DNA of 64,000 bases from the NCBI GenBank assembly GCA_910578335.1, contig CAJTPU010000008.1, positions 24,920 to 88,919 on the forward strand, given 5' to 3'. The first letter of the stretch is position 1; every line of letters starts with the position of its first letter. The notes beneath the pieces are model-generated. The model did no database searches. It saw only the letters and a program-made list of their open reading frames with translations, and had not been told where the DNA came from. Source of the DNA: an uncultured Lachnospiraceae bacterium (GTDB lineage: Bacteria; Bacillota; Clostridia; Lachnospirales; Lachnospiraceae). Of this stretch, positions 1-8,721 are shown one piece after another. Both the position numbers and the translations under genes were made by a program.

Positions 1-1482
1 AATGCGGTCAGAACCTCTCACTATCCGCAGTCTCACGACTTTCTGGATTGCTGCGACGAACTGGGGCTTTTGGTGTTTACGGAGATTCCCGGCTGGCAGC
101 ACATTGGGAATCAGGCATGGAAAAATCAGGCGGTTCGTAATGTGGAGGATATGGTGAAGCAGTATAGAAATCATACTTCCATTATTCTGTGGGGCGTGCG
201 CATCAACGAATCGGGGGATGATGATGCCTTTTACCTGAGGACAAATGAGGCGGCGCACCGATTAGACCCTACGAGACAGACCGGCGGTGTCAGGGCGCAT
301 AAGAAAAGCTCGCTTTTAGAGGATGTCTGTACCTACAACGATTTTTCCCATGACGGGAAGCATAAGGGCTGTGAAAGCAAAAAGGCGGTTACTTCCGATA
401 TGAAGAAGCCTTATCTTATCAGCGAATACAATGGGCATATGTACCCGACGAAAGCTTTTGACTGTGAGGAGCACAGAGCGGAACATGCCATTCGTCATGC
501 CAATGTGTTAAATCAAGTGGCGCTTGAGCCAGACATTGCCGGCTGCTTTGGCTGGTGCATGGCAGATTACAATACCCATAAGGACTTTGGAAGCGGGGAC
601 AGAATCTGCTATCACGGCGTTATGGATATGTTCCGCAATCCCAAGCCGGCGGCGGATATTTATGCCAGCCAGCAGGAAGAGAGACCTGTGCTTGCGCTGA
701 CTTCATCCATGGATATTGGAGAGCACCCGGGCTGTAACAGAGGAAATATCTGGATTCTGACCAATGCCGACAGTGTAAGGATGTATAAAAACGAACACTT
801 TATCAAGGAATATAAAAGCGGGGATTCCCCTTATAAGGGACTAAAGCACGGACCGATTCTGATAGATGATTTTATTGGGGACGCCATAGAAAAGAACGAG
901 AACTTTAAGCCGGCGCAGGAAAAAGAAATCAAGGAGGCGCTAAATCTTACGGCAAGGTACGGGCTTTCCAATCTGCCAAAATCCGTCTGCTTCACGGCGG
1001 TGAAGATGCTTACCCTCTACCACATGAAGCCGACGCAGGCGGTGGAGCTCTACAACAAATACATCGGAGATTGGGGAGGCACTTCTATGGTATACCGGTT
1101 TGAAGCCATAAAGAATGGGAAGGTAGTGAAAACCGTGGTAAAGGAGCCCCCTAAGGAGGTGAAGCTGTGGGCAGAGGCTGACCATCAGACGCTTTTGGAG
1201 GAATATACCTATGATGTGGCGGCAGTGCGGATACGGGCGCTGGATGAGAACGGCAATCTGCTGAGTTTCTTTTCAGAGCCGGTGGTTCTGCATACGGAAG
1301 GTCCTATAGAGCTGCTTGGCGGAGCAATCATTTCACTAAAGGGCGGCATGGCGGGTACTTATGTCAAGACAACCGGAGTAGAAGGAGAAGCAGAAGCAGC
1401 ACTGGTGCTCACAAACGCGCAGGCGGGCGAAATCAGGATAGCGTTTTCCGTGCAGGCTGCACAATTTGGAACCGAAAAATAG
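1..1482 (+). CDS. GH2 family glycosidase (beta-galactosidase-like), 5' end cut by window
   Basis: The reading frame is open from base 1, so the N-terminal sugar-binding and first beta-sandwich domains lie outside the window. What is seen is the catalytic TIM barrel and C-terminal domains of a retaining GH2 enzyme: the segment RTSHYPQSHDFLD at the edge, the acid/base motif INES with Glu at base 208, and the nucleophile motif ISEYNGHMYP with Glu at base 424. The ending of the barrel (GWCMADYNTHKDFGSGD) is typical of bacterial GH2 beta-galactosidases, followed by an Ig-like tail without export signal. It probably hydrolyses a beta-galactoside in the cytoplasm. Downstream genes (GPH symporter, alpha-galactosidase) run the same way and close by, so it likely belongs to that galactoside operon. 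GH2 membership is secure; the substrate is inferred. Confidence 0.85.
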   Translation, partial: NAVRTSHYPQSHDFLDCCDELGLLVFTEIPGWQHIGNQAWKNQAVRNVEDMVKQYRNHTSIILWGVRINESGDDDAFYLRTNEAAHRLDPTRQTGGVRAHKKSSLLEDVCTYNDFSHDGKHKGCESKKAVTSDMKKPYLISEYNGHMYPTKAFDCEEHRAEHAIRHANVLNQVALEPDIAGCFGWCMADYNTHKDFGSGDRICYHGVMDMFRNPKPAADIYASQQEERPVLALTSSMDIGEHPGCNRGNIWILTNADSVRMYKNEHFIKEYKSGDSPYKGLKHGPILIDDFIGDAIEKNENFKPAQEKEIKEALNLTARYGLSNLPKSVCFTAVKMLTLYHMKPTQAVELYNKYIGDWGGTSMVYRFEAIKNGKVVKTVVKEPPKEVKLWAEADHQTLLEEYTYDVAAVRIRALDENGNLLSFFSEPVVLHTEGPIELLGGAIISLKGGMAGTYVKTTGVEGEAEAALVLTNAQAGEIRIAFSVQAAQFGTEK

Positions 1483-1533
1483 GAGTTTTGTAATTACCGA
1501 AAAGAAGAAGGAAAGGGAAAGGAGAAGGAAGCG

Positions 1534-3018
1534 ATGGCGGAGAAGTCGAAGATGATTTTTGGGAATCCGATGACGGACAGGGTATATCGCAAGGCGGTAA
1601 AATCAAAGAAAAAGTACATAAAAAAGTTTGGGGATGATACGGGGGTAAATTATCCGGTATTCTTACAGAAAAACAGCCATATCGGGGATTTGCTCGGCGT
1701 GGTGGATGTGCTGCTTCCAAAAGAAGAACAGCATACCGGCGGGAGTCTTGCGTTTGACGAGGAAAAGGGCATTATCGTGGGCAACATCCGTATGGGCTTC
1801 GGACATTACAGAATTTCCATGGCAATTGCTTCTGCCGCCAAGTCCATGGGCTATACGCCCTATTGGATGGATTTAAATTCTTATAAACAGACGACCTGTA
1901 CCAAGGTAATCAGCGCGCAGAATGACTTGTATTCTTTGGGCTCCCGATTATCGGGAAAGAGCCGCCTTTTTAACAGGCTGGTATGGGAGCCCATGAATTA
2001 TGAGGGATTTCGAAAGCTTTCCTACAATGCTTCTGACCAGAAGAACGCGGAGCTGATGGCGGCAGTGTATGGCAATGTACCCAAGGAAATTCCGGTGGTG
2101 GCAACCCATGTCTGGCCGGCGCAGGCGGCAATCCATAACGGCATGAAATATGTAGTCAACGCCATTCCGGACAACTGGCCCATGGCGCTGCATTTGGCGG
2201 AGGGAAGCCTTCATACGGTGCAGACAAAATATGCTTATCAGGGATACCGCATCTTAAACGGTATGCAGGGAAAAGACGTTTTAAAGCCTATGCCAAGGAA
2301 GGATTTGGTGTACACGGGACACTATATTGACCATGAGCTTGCTGCTAATATTGAGGCGGACTGCGGGGCGAGGGTAAGGAGAAAAGAGAAAGGCGAGCCT
2401 TTGCGGTTTTTGCTTACCATCGGAGGCGCCGGCGCCCAGAAGGAAATTTTTGCCGCTATTATCAAACACTTGCTTCCCGCAATACGGGAAAAGAAAGCGG
2501 CGCTCTATGTCAATGTAGGAGATTATCAGAATGTGTGGAAGGAGCTGCTTTCAGAAATTCCGCAGATGCAGGCGCTTTCAGAGGAGCATTTTAACGACTG
2601 GACGGCAACGGGACAGTTTGCAGAAGAGGCACTGACAGGCAGGGTGGAGGGAATCCACGGTTTCTATCATGAAAATATTTTCGAGGCGGTTTATTGCACG
2701 AATCTTCTGATGAGAAGCTGCGACGTGCTGGTGACGAAGCCAAGTGAACTTGCCTTTTATCCGGTGCCGAAGCTGTTTATCAAGAGAGTGGGGGGACATG
2801 AGCAGTGGGGCGCGGTTCACTCGGCGGAAATCGGAGACGGAACGCTGGAATGCCGCGATATTCCGCATACGCTGCAGATGGTGGAGCTGTTTATGAAGGA
2901 GCAGGGGACGCTAAAGGATATGTGTGAAGCCATTGTGAAGAATAAGGCGGCAGGGATTTATGACGGCGCATATAAGGTAGTGGAGCTTGCCTTTGCGCAA
3001 AGAAAGGAGAGGTATTAG
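1534..3018 (+). CDS. GT-B-fold glycosyltransferase-like protein of unknown role
   Basis: A 494-residue soluble protein with no signal peptide or membrane segment. Start chosen at the ATG preceded by GGAGAAGGA. Two halves are visible: an N-terminal part with a nucleotide-fold loop resembling the MGDG-synthase/GT28 motif (residues around IRMGFGHYRISMAIASA, then VNAIPDNWP), and a C-terminal part starting near LLTIGGAGAQKEIF with a late motif LVTKPSELAFYPVPK that resembles the sugar-nucleotide pocket of GT28 enzymes. I do not recognise a characterised family member. Its placement between a GH2 glycosidase and a galactoside symporter suggests sugar metabolism, but a conventional donor or acceptor cannot be named. 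Spacing to the next gene is one base, so the two are co-translated. Glycosyltransferase-like fold: moderate confidence; catalytic activity unproven. Confidence 0.6.
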   Translation: MAEKSKMIFGNPMTDRVYRKAVKSKKKYIKKFGDDTGVNYPVFLQKNSHIGDLLGVVDVLLPKEEQHTGGSLAFDEEKGIIVGNIRMGFGHYRISMAIASAAKSMGYTPYWMDLNSYKQTTCTKVISAQNDLYSLGSRLSGKSRLFNRLVWEPMNYEGFRKLSYNASDQKNAELMAAVYGNVPKEIPVVATHVWPAQAAIHNGMKYVVNAIPDNWPMALHLAEGSLHTVQTKYAYQGYRILNGMQGKDVLKPMPRKDLVYTGHYIDHELAANIEADCGARVRRKEKGEPLRFLLTIGGAGAQKEIFAAIIKHLLPAIREKKAALYVNVGDYQNVWKELLSEIPQMQALSEEHFNDWTATGQFAEEALTGRVEGIHGFYHENIFEAVYCTNLLMRSCDVLVTKPSELAFYPVPKLFIKRVGGHEQWGAVHSAEIGDGTLECRDIPHTLQMVELFMKEQGTLKDMCEAIVKNKAAGIYDGAYKVVELAFAQRKERY

Positions 3019-3019
3019 A

Positions 3020-4387
3020 ATGAAACTGTCATTAAAGGAAAAAATTTCTTATGGGCTTGGTGCAGTGGGGAAGGATATGGTTTATATGCTTTCCGCCAGC
3101 TATATTCTGTACTATTATCAGGACATTTTAGGAGTAAGTGCAATTGCCATGGGCGTCATTCTCATGGCGGCGAGAGTATTCGATGCGTTCAATGACCCGA
3201 TTATGGGCGTGATTGTGGCAAAAACCAGAACCAGATGGGGAAAATTCAGACCCTGGCTTTTGATTGGCACGGTTTTGAATGCAGTTATCCTGTATTTCAT
3301 GTTTGCCGCGCCGCCTGCGTTAAACGGCAGCGGGCTGGTTGTCTATGCAGCGGCAACTTATATTCTCTGGGGTGTTACCTATACCATGATGGATATTCCC
3401 TTCTGGTCCATGATTCCGGCGTTTACGGAGAGCGGCAGGGAAAGGGAAGGGCTGTCAACGCTGGCGCGTTCCTGCGCAGGTGTCGGCTCCGCTTTGATTA
3501 CCATCATTACCATGGCGAGCGTGGCTTTTCTGGGACAGGGAAACGAGCGCGCAGGCTTTCGGTTGTTTGCCTTGATAATTGCCGTACTCTTTGTGGTGTT
3601 CACTGTCATTGCCTGTCTTACGATTAAGGAAAAGTCAACGGTGGACGTGGATTCGCCCTCCGTGGGGCAGATGTTTAAGGCGCTTTTGCAGAATGACCAG
3701 GCGATGACCGTGGTGCTCACCATTGTGCTGGTAAACTGCTCTGTTTACATTACCTCCAATCTGGTCATTTATTTTTTCAAATATGATTTTGGAGGGGAAA
3801 CGTGGTTGAGCGCCTATACGCTCTTTAACACCTTTGGCGGTGGGGTTCAGATTTTGTCCATGATGCTTTTCTTCCCGCTGCTGCGAAAGCTACTAAGTGC
3901 CATTCGGGTTTTTTATGTCAGCTTTGCCATGGCGATAGCCGGCTACATTGTACTGTTGGTTCTTGCCTTTACCAGTATGTCCAGTATTTTCCTTCTGCTG
4001 ATTCCGGGCTTCTTTATTTTTGCGGCAAACGGTATGCTGACTGTGCTGACAACGGTATTCCTTGCCAACACGGTGGATTACGGTGAGTGGAAGAATAAGA
4101 GGAGGGACGAGAGCGTTATCTTCTCCATGCAGACCTTTGTAGTAAAGCTTGCTTCCGGTGTGGCGGCGCTGATTGCATCTATCTGTCTTGCAGTCTGTCA
4201 TTTGAGCAATGACACCTCGGATACGGGCGTTGTCCAGATTGCTGCCGATGCATCGGTTATCGGACTCAGGCTTACCATGACAGTGGTTCCTATTGCCGGT
4301 CTTTTGATAGCAGTCTTTTTATTCCATAAGAAATATATTCTGACCGAGGGAAAGATTGCGGAAATTACGGAGCAGATTAAAAAATAG
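3020..4387 (+). CDS. GPH-family sugar:cation symporter (MelB-like)
   Basis: A 455-residue polytopic membrane protein of the glycoside-pentoside-hexuronide:cation symporter family. A longer in-frame start exists at 2987, but the ATG at 3020 follows GGAGAGG at good spacing and matches the family N terminus (LKEKISYGLGAVGKDMVY). Family hallmarks seen are the first-helix cation-site region, ARVFDAFNDPIMG in helix 2 and the cytoplasmic loop TRWGKFRPWLL. About twelve hydrophobic segments are present. With an alpha-galactosidase immediately downstream and a beta-galactosidase-like GH2 upstream, it most likely imports a galactoside such as melibiose or raffinose-type sugar with Na+ or H+; the substrate is inferred from context only. 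Confidence 0.88.
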   Translation: MKLSLKEKISYGLGAVGKDMVYMLSASYILYYYQDILGVSAIAMGVILMAARVFDAFNDPIMGVIVAKTRTRWGKFRPWLLIGTVLNAVILYFMFAAPPALNGSGLVVYAAATYILWGVTYTMMDIPFWSMIPAFTESGREREGLSTLARSCAGVGSALITIITMASVAFLGQGNERAGFRLFALIIAVLFVVFTVIACLTIKEKSTVDVDSPSVGQMFKALLQNDQAMTVVLTIVLVNCSVYITSNLVIYFFKYDFGGETWLSAYTLFNTFGGGVQILSMMLFFPLLRKLLSAIRVFYVSFAMAIAGYIVLLVLAFTSMSSIFLLLIPGFFIFAANGMLTVLTTVFLANTVDYGEWKNKRRDESVIFSMQTFVVKLASGVAALIASICLAVCHLSNDTSDTGVVQIAADASVIGLRLTMTVVPIAGLLIAVFLFHKKYILTEGKIAEITEQIKK

Positions 4388-4411
4388 CGTCAATATAAAG
4401 GAAGGATTGCC

Positions 4412-6829
4412 ATGATTGAGAGAATTGACAGGCAGTTTATGCTGCATACAGCGCATACCACATATTGTTTTCAGGTTCTTTCCACAGGGCATTTGGAGCA
4501 CCTTTACTATGGCAGGCGGATTACGCTGCCGGAAGGTGAGGGGGTGGAGGCGCTTGTGGAGAAGCACACATTTGCTCCCGGAAATACCAATTTGTATAAC
4601 AGGGAAAACACGCATTTTTCACTGGAGGACATCCGGCTGGAGATGTCCTCCTACGGAAAAGGCGATATCAGGGAGCCCTTTGTGGAGGTGATTCATGCGG
4701 ACGGCAGCAGTACTTCTGATTTTCTGTTTGAAAAGGCAGAAGTAAAAAAGGGAAAAGAAGATTTTGATACGCTGCCGGGCTCTTATGGGAGCGAAGAGGA
4801 AGCGGAGCAGCTTTGCATTACCCTGCGGGACGCCGGGTATGGGATTGTACTGGAGCTTTACTACTATGTGTATGCGGACTGCGATGTCATTTGCAGGAGT
4901 GCAAGACTTATCAATAAAAGCGGAGAAAAAGTAAAACTGCTGCGTCTTTTGAGCGCACAGCTCGATTTTGATGCCGCAGGATTTGTGTTTACCACCTTTA
5001 ACGGGGGCTGGGCAAGGGAAATGCAGAAGAATGAGGTGAAGCTCTGCGCGGGCAGACATGTCAATTCCTCTTACACGGGGACTTCCTCAAGCAGGGCAAA
5101 TCCTTTTGTAATGCTTTCAGACGGGCATACAACGGAGGATGCCGGCGAATGCTTTGGCGTGAACCTGATTTATAGTGGAAATCATTATGAGTGTTGTGAG
5201 GTGAGCAGCTTTCAAAAGACAAGGCTGTCCGTGGGCATCAATCCACAGTCCTTCTGCTATGTACTGCAGCCGGAGGAAGCTTTTGAAGCACCGGAAGCGG
5301 TTATGACCTATTCGGCAGAGGGATACAATGGTATGAGCGGGCAGATGCACAGGTTTGTGCGGGCGCATATTGTGCGGGGAGAGTGGAAGGACAAGGTAAG
5401 ACCTGTTTTGCTGAATAGCTGGGAGGCGGCGTATTTTGCCATTGACGAGCACAGGCTGCTAAAACTGGCAAAGGCAGGAAAAGAAGCAGGCGTGGAGCTG
5501 TTTGTGATGGATGACGGGTGGTTTGGCGAACGAAATGACGACACCTCCTCGCTGGGGGACTGGACGGTCAATCAAAAGAAGCTGCCTTCGGGAATTGCCG
5601 GTCTTAGCAGAAAGATAAAGGAAATGGGGCTTTTGTTCGGTATCTGGGTGGAGCCGGAAATGGTCAGCGTAAACAGCAGGCTTTACGAGGCACATCCCGA
5701 CTGGGCGCTGCAGATTCCGGACATGCCTCATGCAGAGGGAAGAAACCAGCGCATTCTGGATTTGACCAGAAAAGAGGTGCAGGATTATGTGATAGAAGCT
5801 ATGAGCGGTGTTTTTTCGGCTGGGGACATTTCGTATGTCAAATGGGACATGAACCGGACCTTTACGGACTATTTTTCTGCGGCGCTTCCCGCCGGGCAGC
5901 AGGGAGAAGTGGCGCACCGCTATGTGCTGGGGCTGTACCGCTGTATGAAGGAGCTGACAGAGCGGTTTCCGCACATTTTGTTTGAAGGCTGCGCCGCAGG
6001 AGGGAATCGGTTTGATTTGGGAATTCTCTGCTATTTTCCGCAGATTTGGGCAAGTGATGATACCGATGCACTTTGCAGGGCGGAGATTCAGAACGGGTAC
6101 AGCTATGGGTATCCGCTGTCCGTAGTCGGTGCCCACGTATCCGGCTGTCCCAATCACCAGACACTGCGGGTAACGCCGCTGGAAACCCGCTTTAACGTAG
6201 CGTGCTTTGGCAGCTTTGGTTATGAGTGTAATTTTTGCGATATGAAAAAAGAAGAGCTGGAGGCAGTAAAAGAACAAATTATTTTTTACAAAAAATGGCG
6301 CGAGGTACTGCAGAAGGGTACTTTCTACAGAGGCAGGAGCTTTGCGGGTACGGACAGAGGCGGAAGTGTTCTGGCTGGCGAGGCGGGGAATTACATGGAA
6401 TGGACCTGTGTGTCGCCGGACAAAAAGAAGGCTGTAGGAATTTTGCTGCAAAAATTGGTGCGCCCCAACACGCAGTTTCAGTCTTACACGCCCAAAGGAC
6501 TTATTCCGGCTGTAAAATATCATTTTTACAACAGAAAACTGTGGTATAATGTAAAGGAGTTTGGGGATTTGGTCAATACGGTGGCGCCCATCCATATCAA
6601 ACAGGATTCTCTTGCACATAATCTGATTGCCAGATTTGTAAAAATGGAAGGAGAAAAGGAAGATTTTTATGCCTGCGGGGATACGCTGATGTATGGTGGA
6701 GTACGGTTAAAACAGGCATTTGGCGGCACTGGCTATAATAATGAAGTGCGGTATTTTCAGGACTTTGGTTCCAGACTCTATTTGATGGAAGCACAGGAAC
6801 TGTCAAAAAAGGCAACGGATATCGGATGA
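4412..6829 (+). CDS. GH36 alpha-galactosidase
   Basis: An 805-residue cytoplasmic enzyme, slightly longer than typical ~730-residue GH36 bacterial alpha-galactosidases. Start ATG follows AAGGAAGG. An N-terminal beta-supersandwich precedes the barrel motifs FVMDDGWFGERNDD and GIWVEPEMVS, the nucleophile motif KWDMNR (Asp479), and the acid/base motif SDDTDALCR (Asp549). The C-terminal beta domain ends in IGRE-poor, divergent sequence. It releases terminal alpha-1,6-galactose from raffinose-family sugars or galactomannan oligosaccharides. Immediately upstream is a MelB-like transporter; the mannan locus farther along the window could also supply galactosylated substrate. GH36 assignment is firm; in vivo substrate inferred. 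Confidence 0.94.
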   Translation: MIERIDRQFMLHTAHTTYCFQVLSTGHLEHLYYGRRITLPEGEGVEALVEKHTFAPGNTNLYNRENTHFSLEDIRLEMSSYGKGDIREPFVEVIHADGSSTSDFLFEKAEVKKGKEDFDTLPGSYGSEEEAEQLCITLRDAGYGIVLELYYYVYADCDVICRSARLINKSGEKVKLLRLLSAQLDFDAAGFVFTTFNGGWAREMQKNEVKLCAGRHVNSSYTGTSSSRANPFVMLSDGHTTEDAGECFGVNLIYSGNHYECCEVSSFQKTRLSVGINPQSFCYVLQPEEAFEAPEAVMTYSAEGYNGMSGQMHRFVRAHIVRGEWKDKVRPVLLNSWEAAYFAIDEHRLLKLAKAGKEAGVELFVMDDGWFGERNDDTSSLGDWTVNQKKLPSGIAGLSRKIKEMGLLFGIWVEPEMVSVNSRLYEAHPDWALQIPDMPHAEGRNQRILDLTRKEVQDYVIEAMSGVFSAGDISYVKWDMNRTFTDYFSAALPAGQQGEVAHRYVLGLYRCMKELTERFPHILFEGCAAGGNRFDLGILCYFPQIWASDDTDALCRAEIQNGYSYGYPLSVVGAHVSGCPNHQTLRVTPLETRFNVACFGSFGYECNFCDMKKEELEAVKEQIIFYKKWREVLQKGTFYRGRSFAGTDRGGSVLAGEAGNYMEWTCVSPDKKKAVGILLQKLVRPNTQFQSYTPKGLIPAVKYHFYNRKLWYNVKEFGDLVNTVAPIHIKQDSLAHNLIARFVKMEGEKEDFYACGDTLMYGGVRLKQAFGGTGYNNEVRYFQDFGSRLYLMEAQELSKKATDIG

Positions 6830-6842
6830 GGCGGCAGAGAGT

Positions 6843-7850
6843 ATGGCAGAAACAGGACATGGCGCAGTAGAAGAGAAAGAAGGGCAGGCAGCTTTTTCCT
6901 GCCTTTTGGAAGAGCAGTATGAACAGCAGATGCAGGAGGTGGAAACACGGATGGCTGCTATCAGGCAGGAGGGAAAACTTTTTGTCAGAGGCGGCGCACT
7001 GTATTATGAGCTGTATCCGAGAAAGGAAGCGGCGGCTGTTATTGTGATTTGCCATGGTTTTTGCGAATCATCCGAAAAATATTGGGAGTTTATTCACTAT
7101 TTTTACGGCGCGGGGTATCAGGTGGCAGTGTGGGACCAGAGAGGGCATGGCAAGTCTTTTCGGGAGGGGGCGGATGCCAATGTAGTGCATGTGGAAGATT
7201 TTGAAGATTACGTGGAGGATTTGCATGTTTTTGTGGAAGAAGTAGTAAAGCCTTTTTGTGCCGGAGGGCGGCTTTATCTGTACGCGCATTCCATGGGCGG
7301 CTGTGTTGGCGCAAGGTATCTGGAACAATATCCGGCAGATTTTGAAAAAGCAGTGTTAAATGCCCCAATGCTTGCCATTCACACGGGACTTTGCCCGCTG
7401 CCGGTGGCGAGGGCTGTCTGCGATGCGGCAAAGCTTTTGGGCTGGGGAAAAAAGCGGCTGTTTACGCAGCACGCTTTTCGTCCGCAAGTGCCTTTTGCAA
7501 GGAGCTGCACGGATTCCGAGGCACGTTATGCCTATTACCATAAAAAGCGCCTGCAGAATGCAAGCTATCAGACAAGCGCAGCGAGCTATGCGTGGGGAAG
7601 TACAGCCATACGGGCAGGGTACCGCGCAGTATGCAGAAAAAATGCAGGGCTTGTAAAGATACCCGTGCTGCTGTGTCAGGCGGGGAAAGACAAACAGGTA
7701 AGAGCTTCCTCACAGAAAAAATTTGTCAGAAGAATACAGAACGGCAGCCTGTGCACATACCCGGCATCAAAGCATGAGCTGTACAGGGCACAAAACGCAG
7801 TTTTGCAGCCATATATGGAAACATTGCTGCAGTTTTTTGCAAAAACGTGA
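6843..7850 (+). CDS. Alpha/beta hydrolase (lysophospholipase/monoacylglycerol lipase-like)
   Basis: A 335-residue alpha/beta-hydrolase with the order of a serine hydrolase: oxyanion region VICHGFCESSEKY, the segment WDQRGHGKS, nucleophile elbow AHSMGG (Ser150), acid in AGKDKQV (Asp283) and His311 in ASKHELY. This arrangement is that of the Hydrolase_4 / PldB-like group, which cleaves acyl esters such as monoacylglycerols or lysophospholipids. No signal peptide, so cytoplasmic. The start at 6843 has only a weak upstream GGCAGAGAG site and the first ~35 residues are poorly conserved in character; translation may be coupled to the alpha-galactosidase 13 bases upstream. A role in sugar ester removal is possible but not shown. 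Confidence 0.82.
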   Translation: MAETGHGAVEEKEGQAAFSCLLEEQYEQQMQEVETRMAAIRQEGKLFVRGGALYYELYPRKEAAAVIVICHGFCESSEKYWEFIHYFYGAGYQVAVWDQRGHGKSFREGADANVVHVEDFEDYVEDLHVFVEEVVKPFCAGGRLYLYAHSMGGCVGARYLEQYPADFEKAVLNAPMLAIHTGLCPLPVARAVCDAAKLLGWGKKRLFTQHAFRPQVPFARSCTDSEARYAYYHKKRLQNASYQTSAASYAWGSTAIRAGYRAVCRKNAGLVKIPVLLCQAGKDKQVRASSQKKFVRRIQNGSLCTYPASKHELYRAQNAVLQPYMETLLQFFAKT

Positions 7851-7867
7851 TAACGATATCCAAGTAA

Positions 7868-7896
7868 TTGACAAATGCAGATATATATTTTAGTAT
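7868..7896 (+). promoter_or_regulatory. Sigma-A type promoter for the lipoprotein gene
   Basis: TTGACA (7868-7873), a 17-base spacer and TAGTAT (7891-7896) stand 53 bases ahead of the preferred ATG at 7949. The reading frame could be extended back to a TTG inside this -35 hexamer, which argues against that longer start. Confidence 0.6.
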
Positions 7897-7948
7897 AAAG
7901 GGAGTAGCTGAAAATGAGTATATATTTAAAATAGGAGATGGAGGAAAA

Positions 7949-8398
7949 ATGAAGAAAGCATTATTGTTATTGGTTAGTATATGTCTGCTGGTGGCATTGA
8001 CGGGATGTACTTCTTTCAAAGCTTACACCTATAATGTGAATACGGGAGACCAGATAGAGCTGAGACTGGATACTTCAGACAAATACAATATTTCGTCCGA
8101 CCTTCCCTTTACCATTTCAAGGGACGGAGAGACATTGAGTCAGGGCTCGTTCATCACGGCGGAAGGATATGATGAGATAGTGCAGGCAGTTATGAGTGAC
8201 AGCAATGCCGAGGTGATTGAGGAGGAGACCAGAAACGGCGTGGAATACATATTCTATGCTTACAATGAGTCTGCGCATACGGAGTATAACTATGTAGTGA
8301 AAATAGTCGGTTCAAACACCGGACTGCTGCTTGCAAATATTGTCTCGCAAGACTCGGCAGCGGAATGCTTTAACAGGCTGACAATACGCAAAAAGTAA
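7949..8398 (+). CDS. Small secreted lipoprotein, function unknown
   Basis: A 149-residue predicted lipoprotein. The start at 7949 follows GGAGATGGAGG and gives a classic signal (MKKALLLLVSICLLVALTGC) with lipobox LTGC, so the mature protein is lipid-anchored at Cys20 on the outer face of the membrane. The remaining ~130 residues contain alternating beta-like stretches and no motif I recognise. It has its own promoter and no operon partner: the next gene is a tRNA with a separate promoter. Nothing in the context gives a function. Confidence 0.75.
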   Translation: MKKALLLLVSICLLVALTGCTSFKAYTYNVNTGDQIELRLDTSDKYNISSDLPFTISRDGETLSQGSFITAEGYDEIVQAVMSDSNAEVIEEETRNGVEYIFYAYNESAHTEYNYVVKIVGSNTGLLLANIVSQDSAAECFNRLTIRKK

Positions 8399-8435
8399 GC
8401 GTGATTTTTGTTTGGTTGGATTTATAAAATAGGGC

Positions 8436-8464
8436 TTGACAGATACCGGAAAAGGCGGTACAAT
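8436..8464 (+). promoter_or_regulatory. Promoter of tRNA-Leu(CAG)
   Basis: TTGACA (8436-8441), 17-base spacer, TACAAT (8459-8464), placed 12 bases before the mature tRNA start. Near-consensus, as expected for a stable RNA gene. Confidence 0.8.
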
Positions 8465-8475
8465 AAACCTTGCTT

Positions 8476-8559
8476 GCGGAAGTGCTGGAATTGGCAGACA
8501 GGCATGATTCAGGTTCATGTGTATGTACGTACGTGAGGGTTCAAGTCCCTTCTTCCGCA
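8476..8559 (+). tRNA. tRNA-Leu (anticodon CAG)
   Basis: An 84-nt class II tRNA. Acceptor arms GCGGAAG and CTTCCGC pair, with discriminator A at 8559. The anticodon stem CATGA/TCATG encloses loop TTCAGGT, giving anticodon CAG, and a long variable arm precedes the T-arm (GGGTTCAAGTCCC). CCA is not encoded. Class II form plus anticodon identify leucine. A second, closely similar leucine tRNA lies 0.7 kb downstream. Confidence 0.93.
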
Positions 8560-8562
8560 TGG

Positions 8563-8591
8563 AAACGGCTTGCGAGAGCAGGCCGTTTTTG
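8563..8591 (+). terminator. Rho-independent terminator after tRNA-Leu(CAG)
   Basis: AACGGCTT and AGGCCGTT pair around a short GC-rich loop and are followed directly by a run of five T. It starts four bases after the tRNA. Confidence 0.75.
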
Positions 8592-8652
8592 TCTAACATT
8601 CTTTTTGTTCACAGAAATCCCCATAAAAAAAGTAAGTACTTTGACAATGCAA

Positions 8653-8681
8653 TAGACTTTGCACTTTAAATGTGGTATACT
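8653..8681 (+). promoter_or_regulatory. Extended -10 promoter for the repeat protein
   Basis: TAGACT (8653-8658), 17-base spacer, TATACT (8676-8681) preceded by TGG (extended -10). It lies about 40 bases ahead of the start codon at 8722. A TTGACA at 8641 is not correctly spaced to this -10. Confidence 0.55.
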
Positions 8682-8721
8682 ATCAACAGTTAATCAATAT
8701 TACGTCAAAGGAGGAAAAGAT

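Noticed and set aside
5459..6619. Long minus-strand ORF (386 codons) across the alpha-galactosidase gene
   Set aside because: It lies fully within a well-supported GH36 gene in the opposite strand, with no ribosome site and low-complexity basic composition; a shadow.
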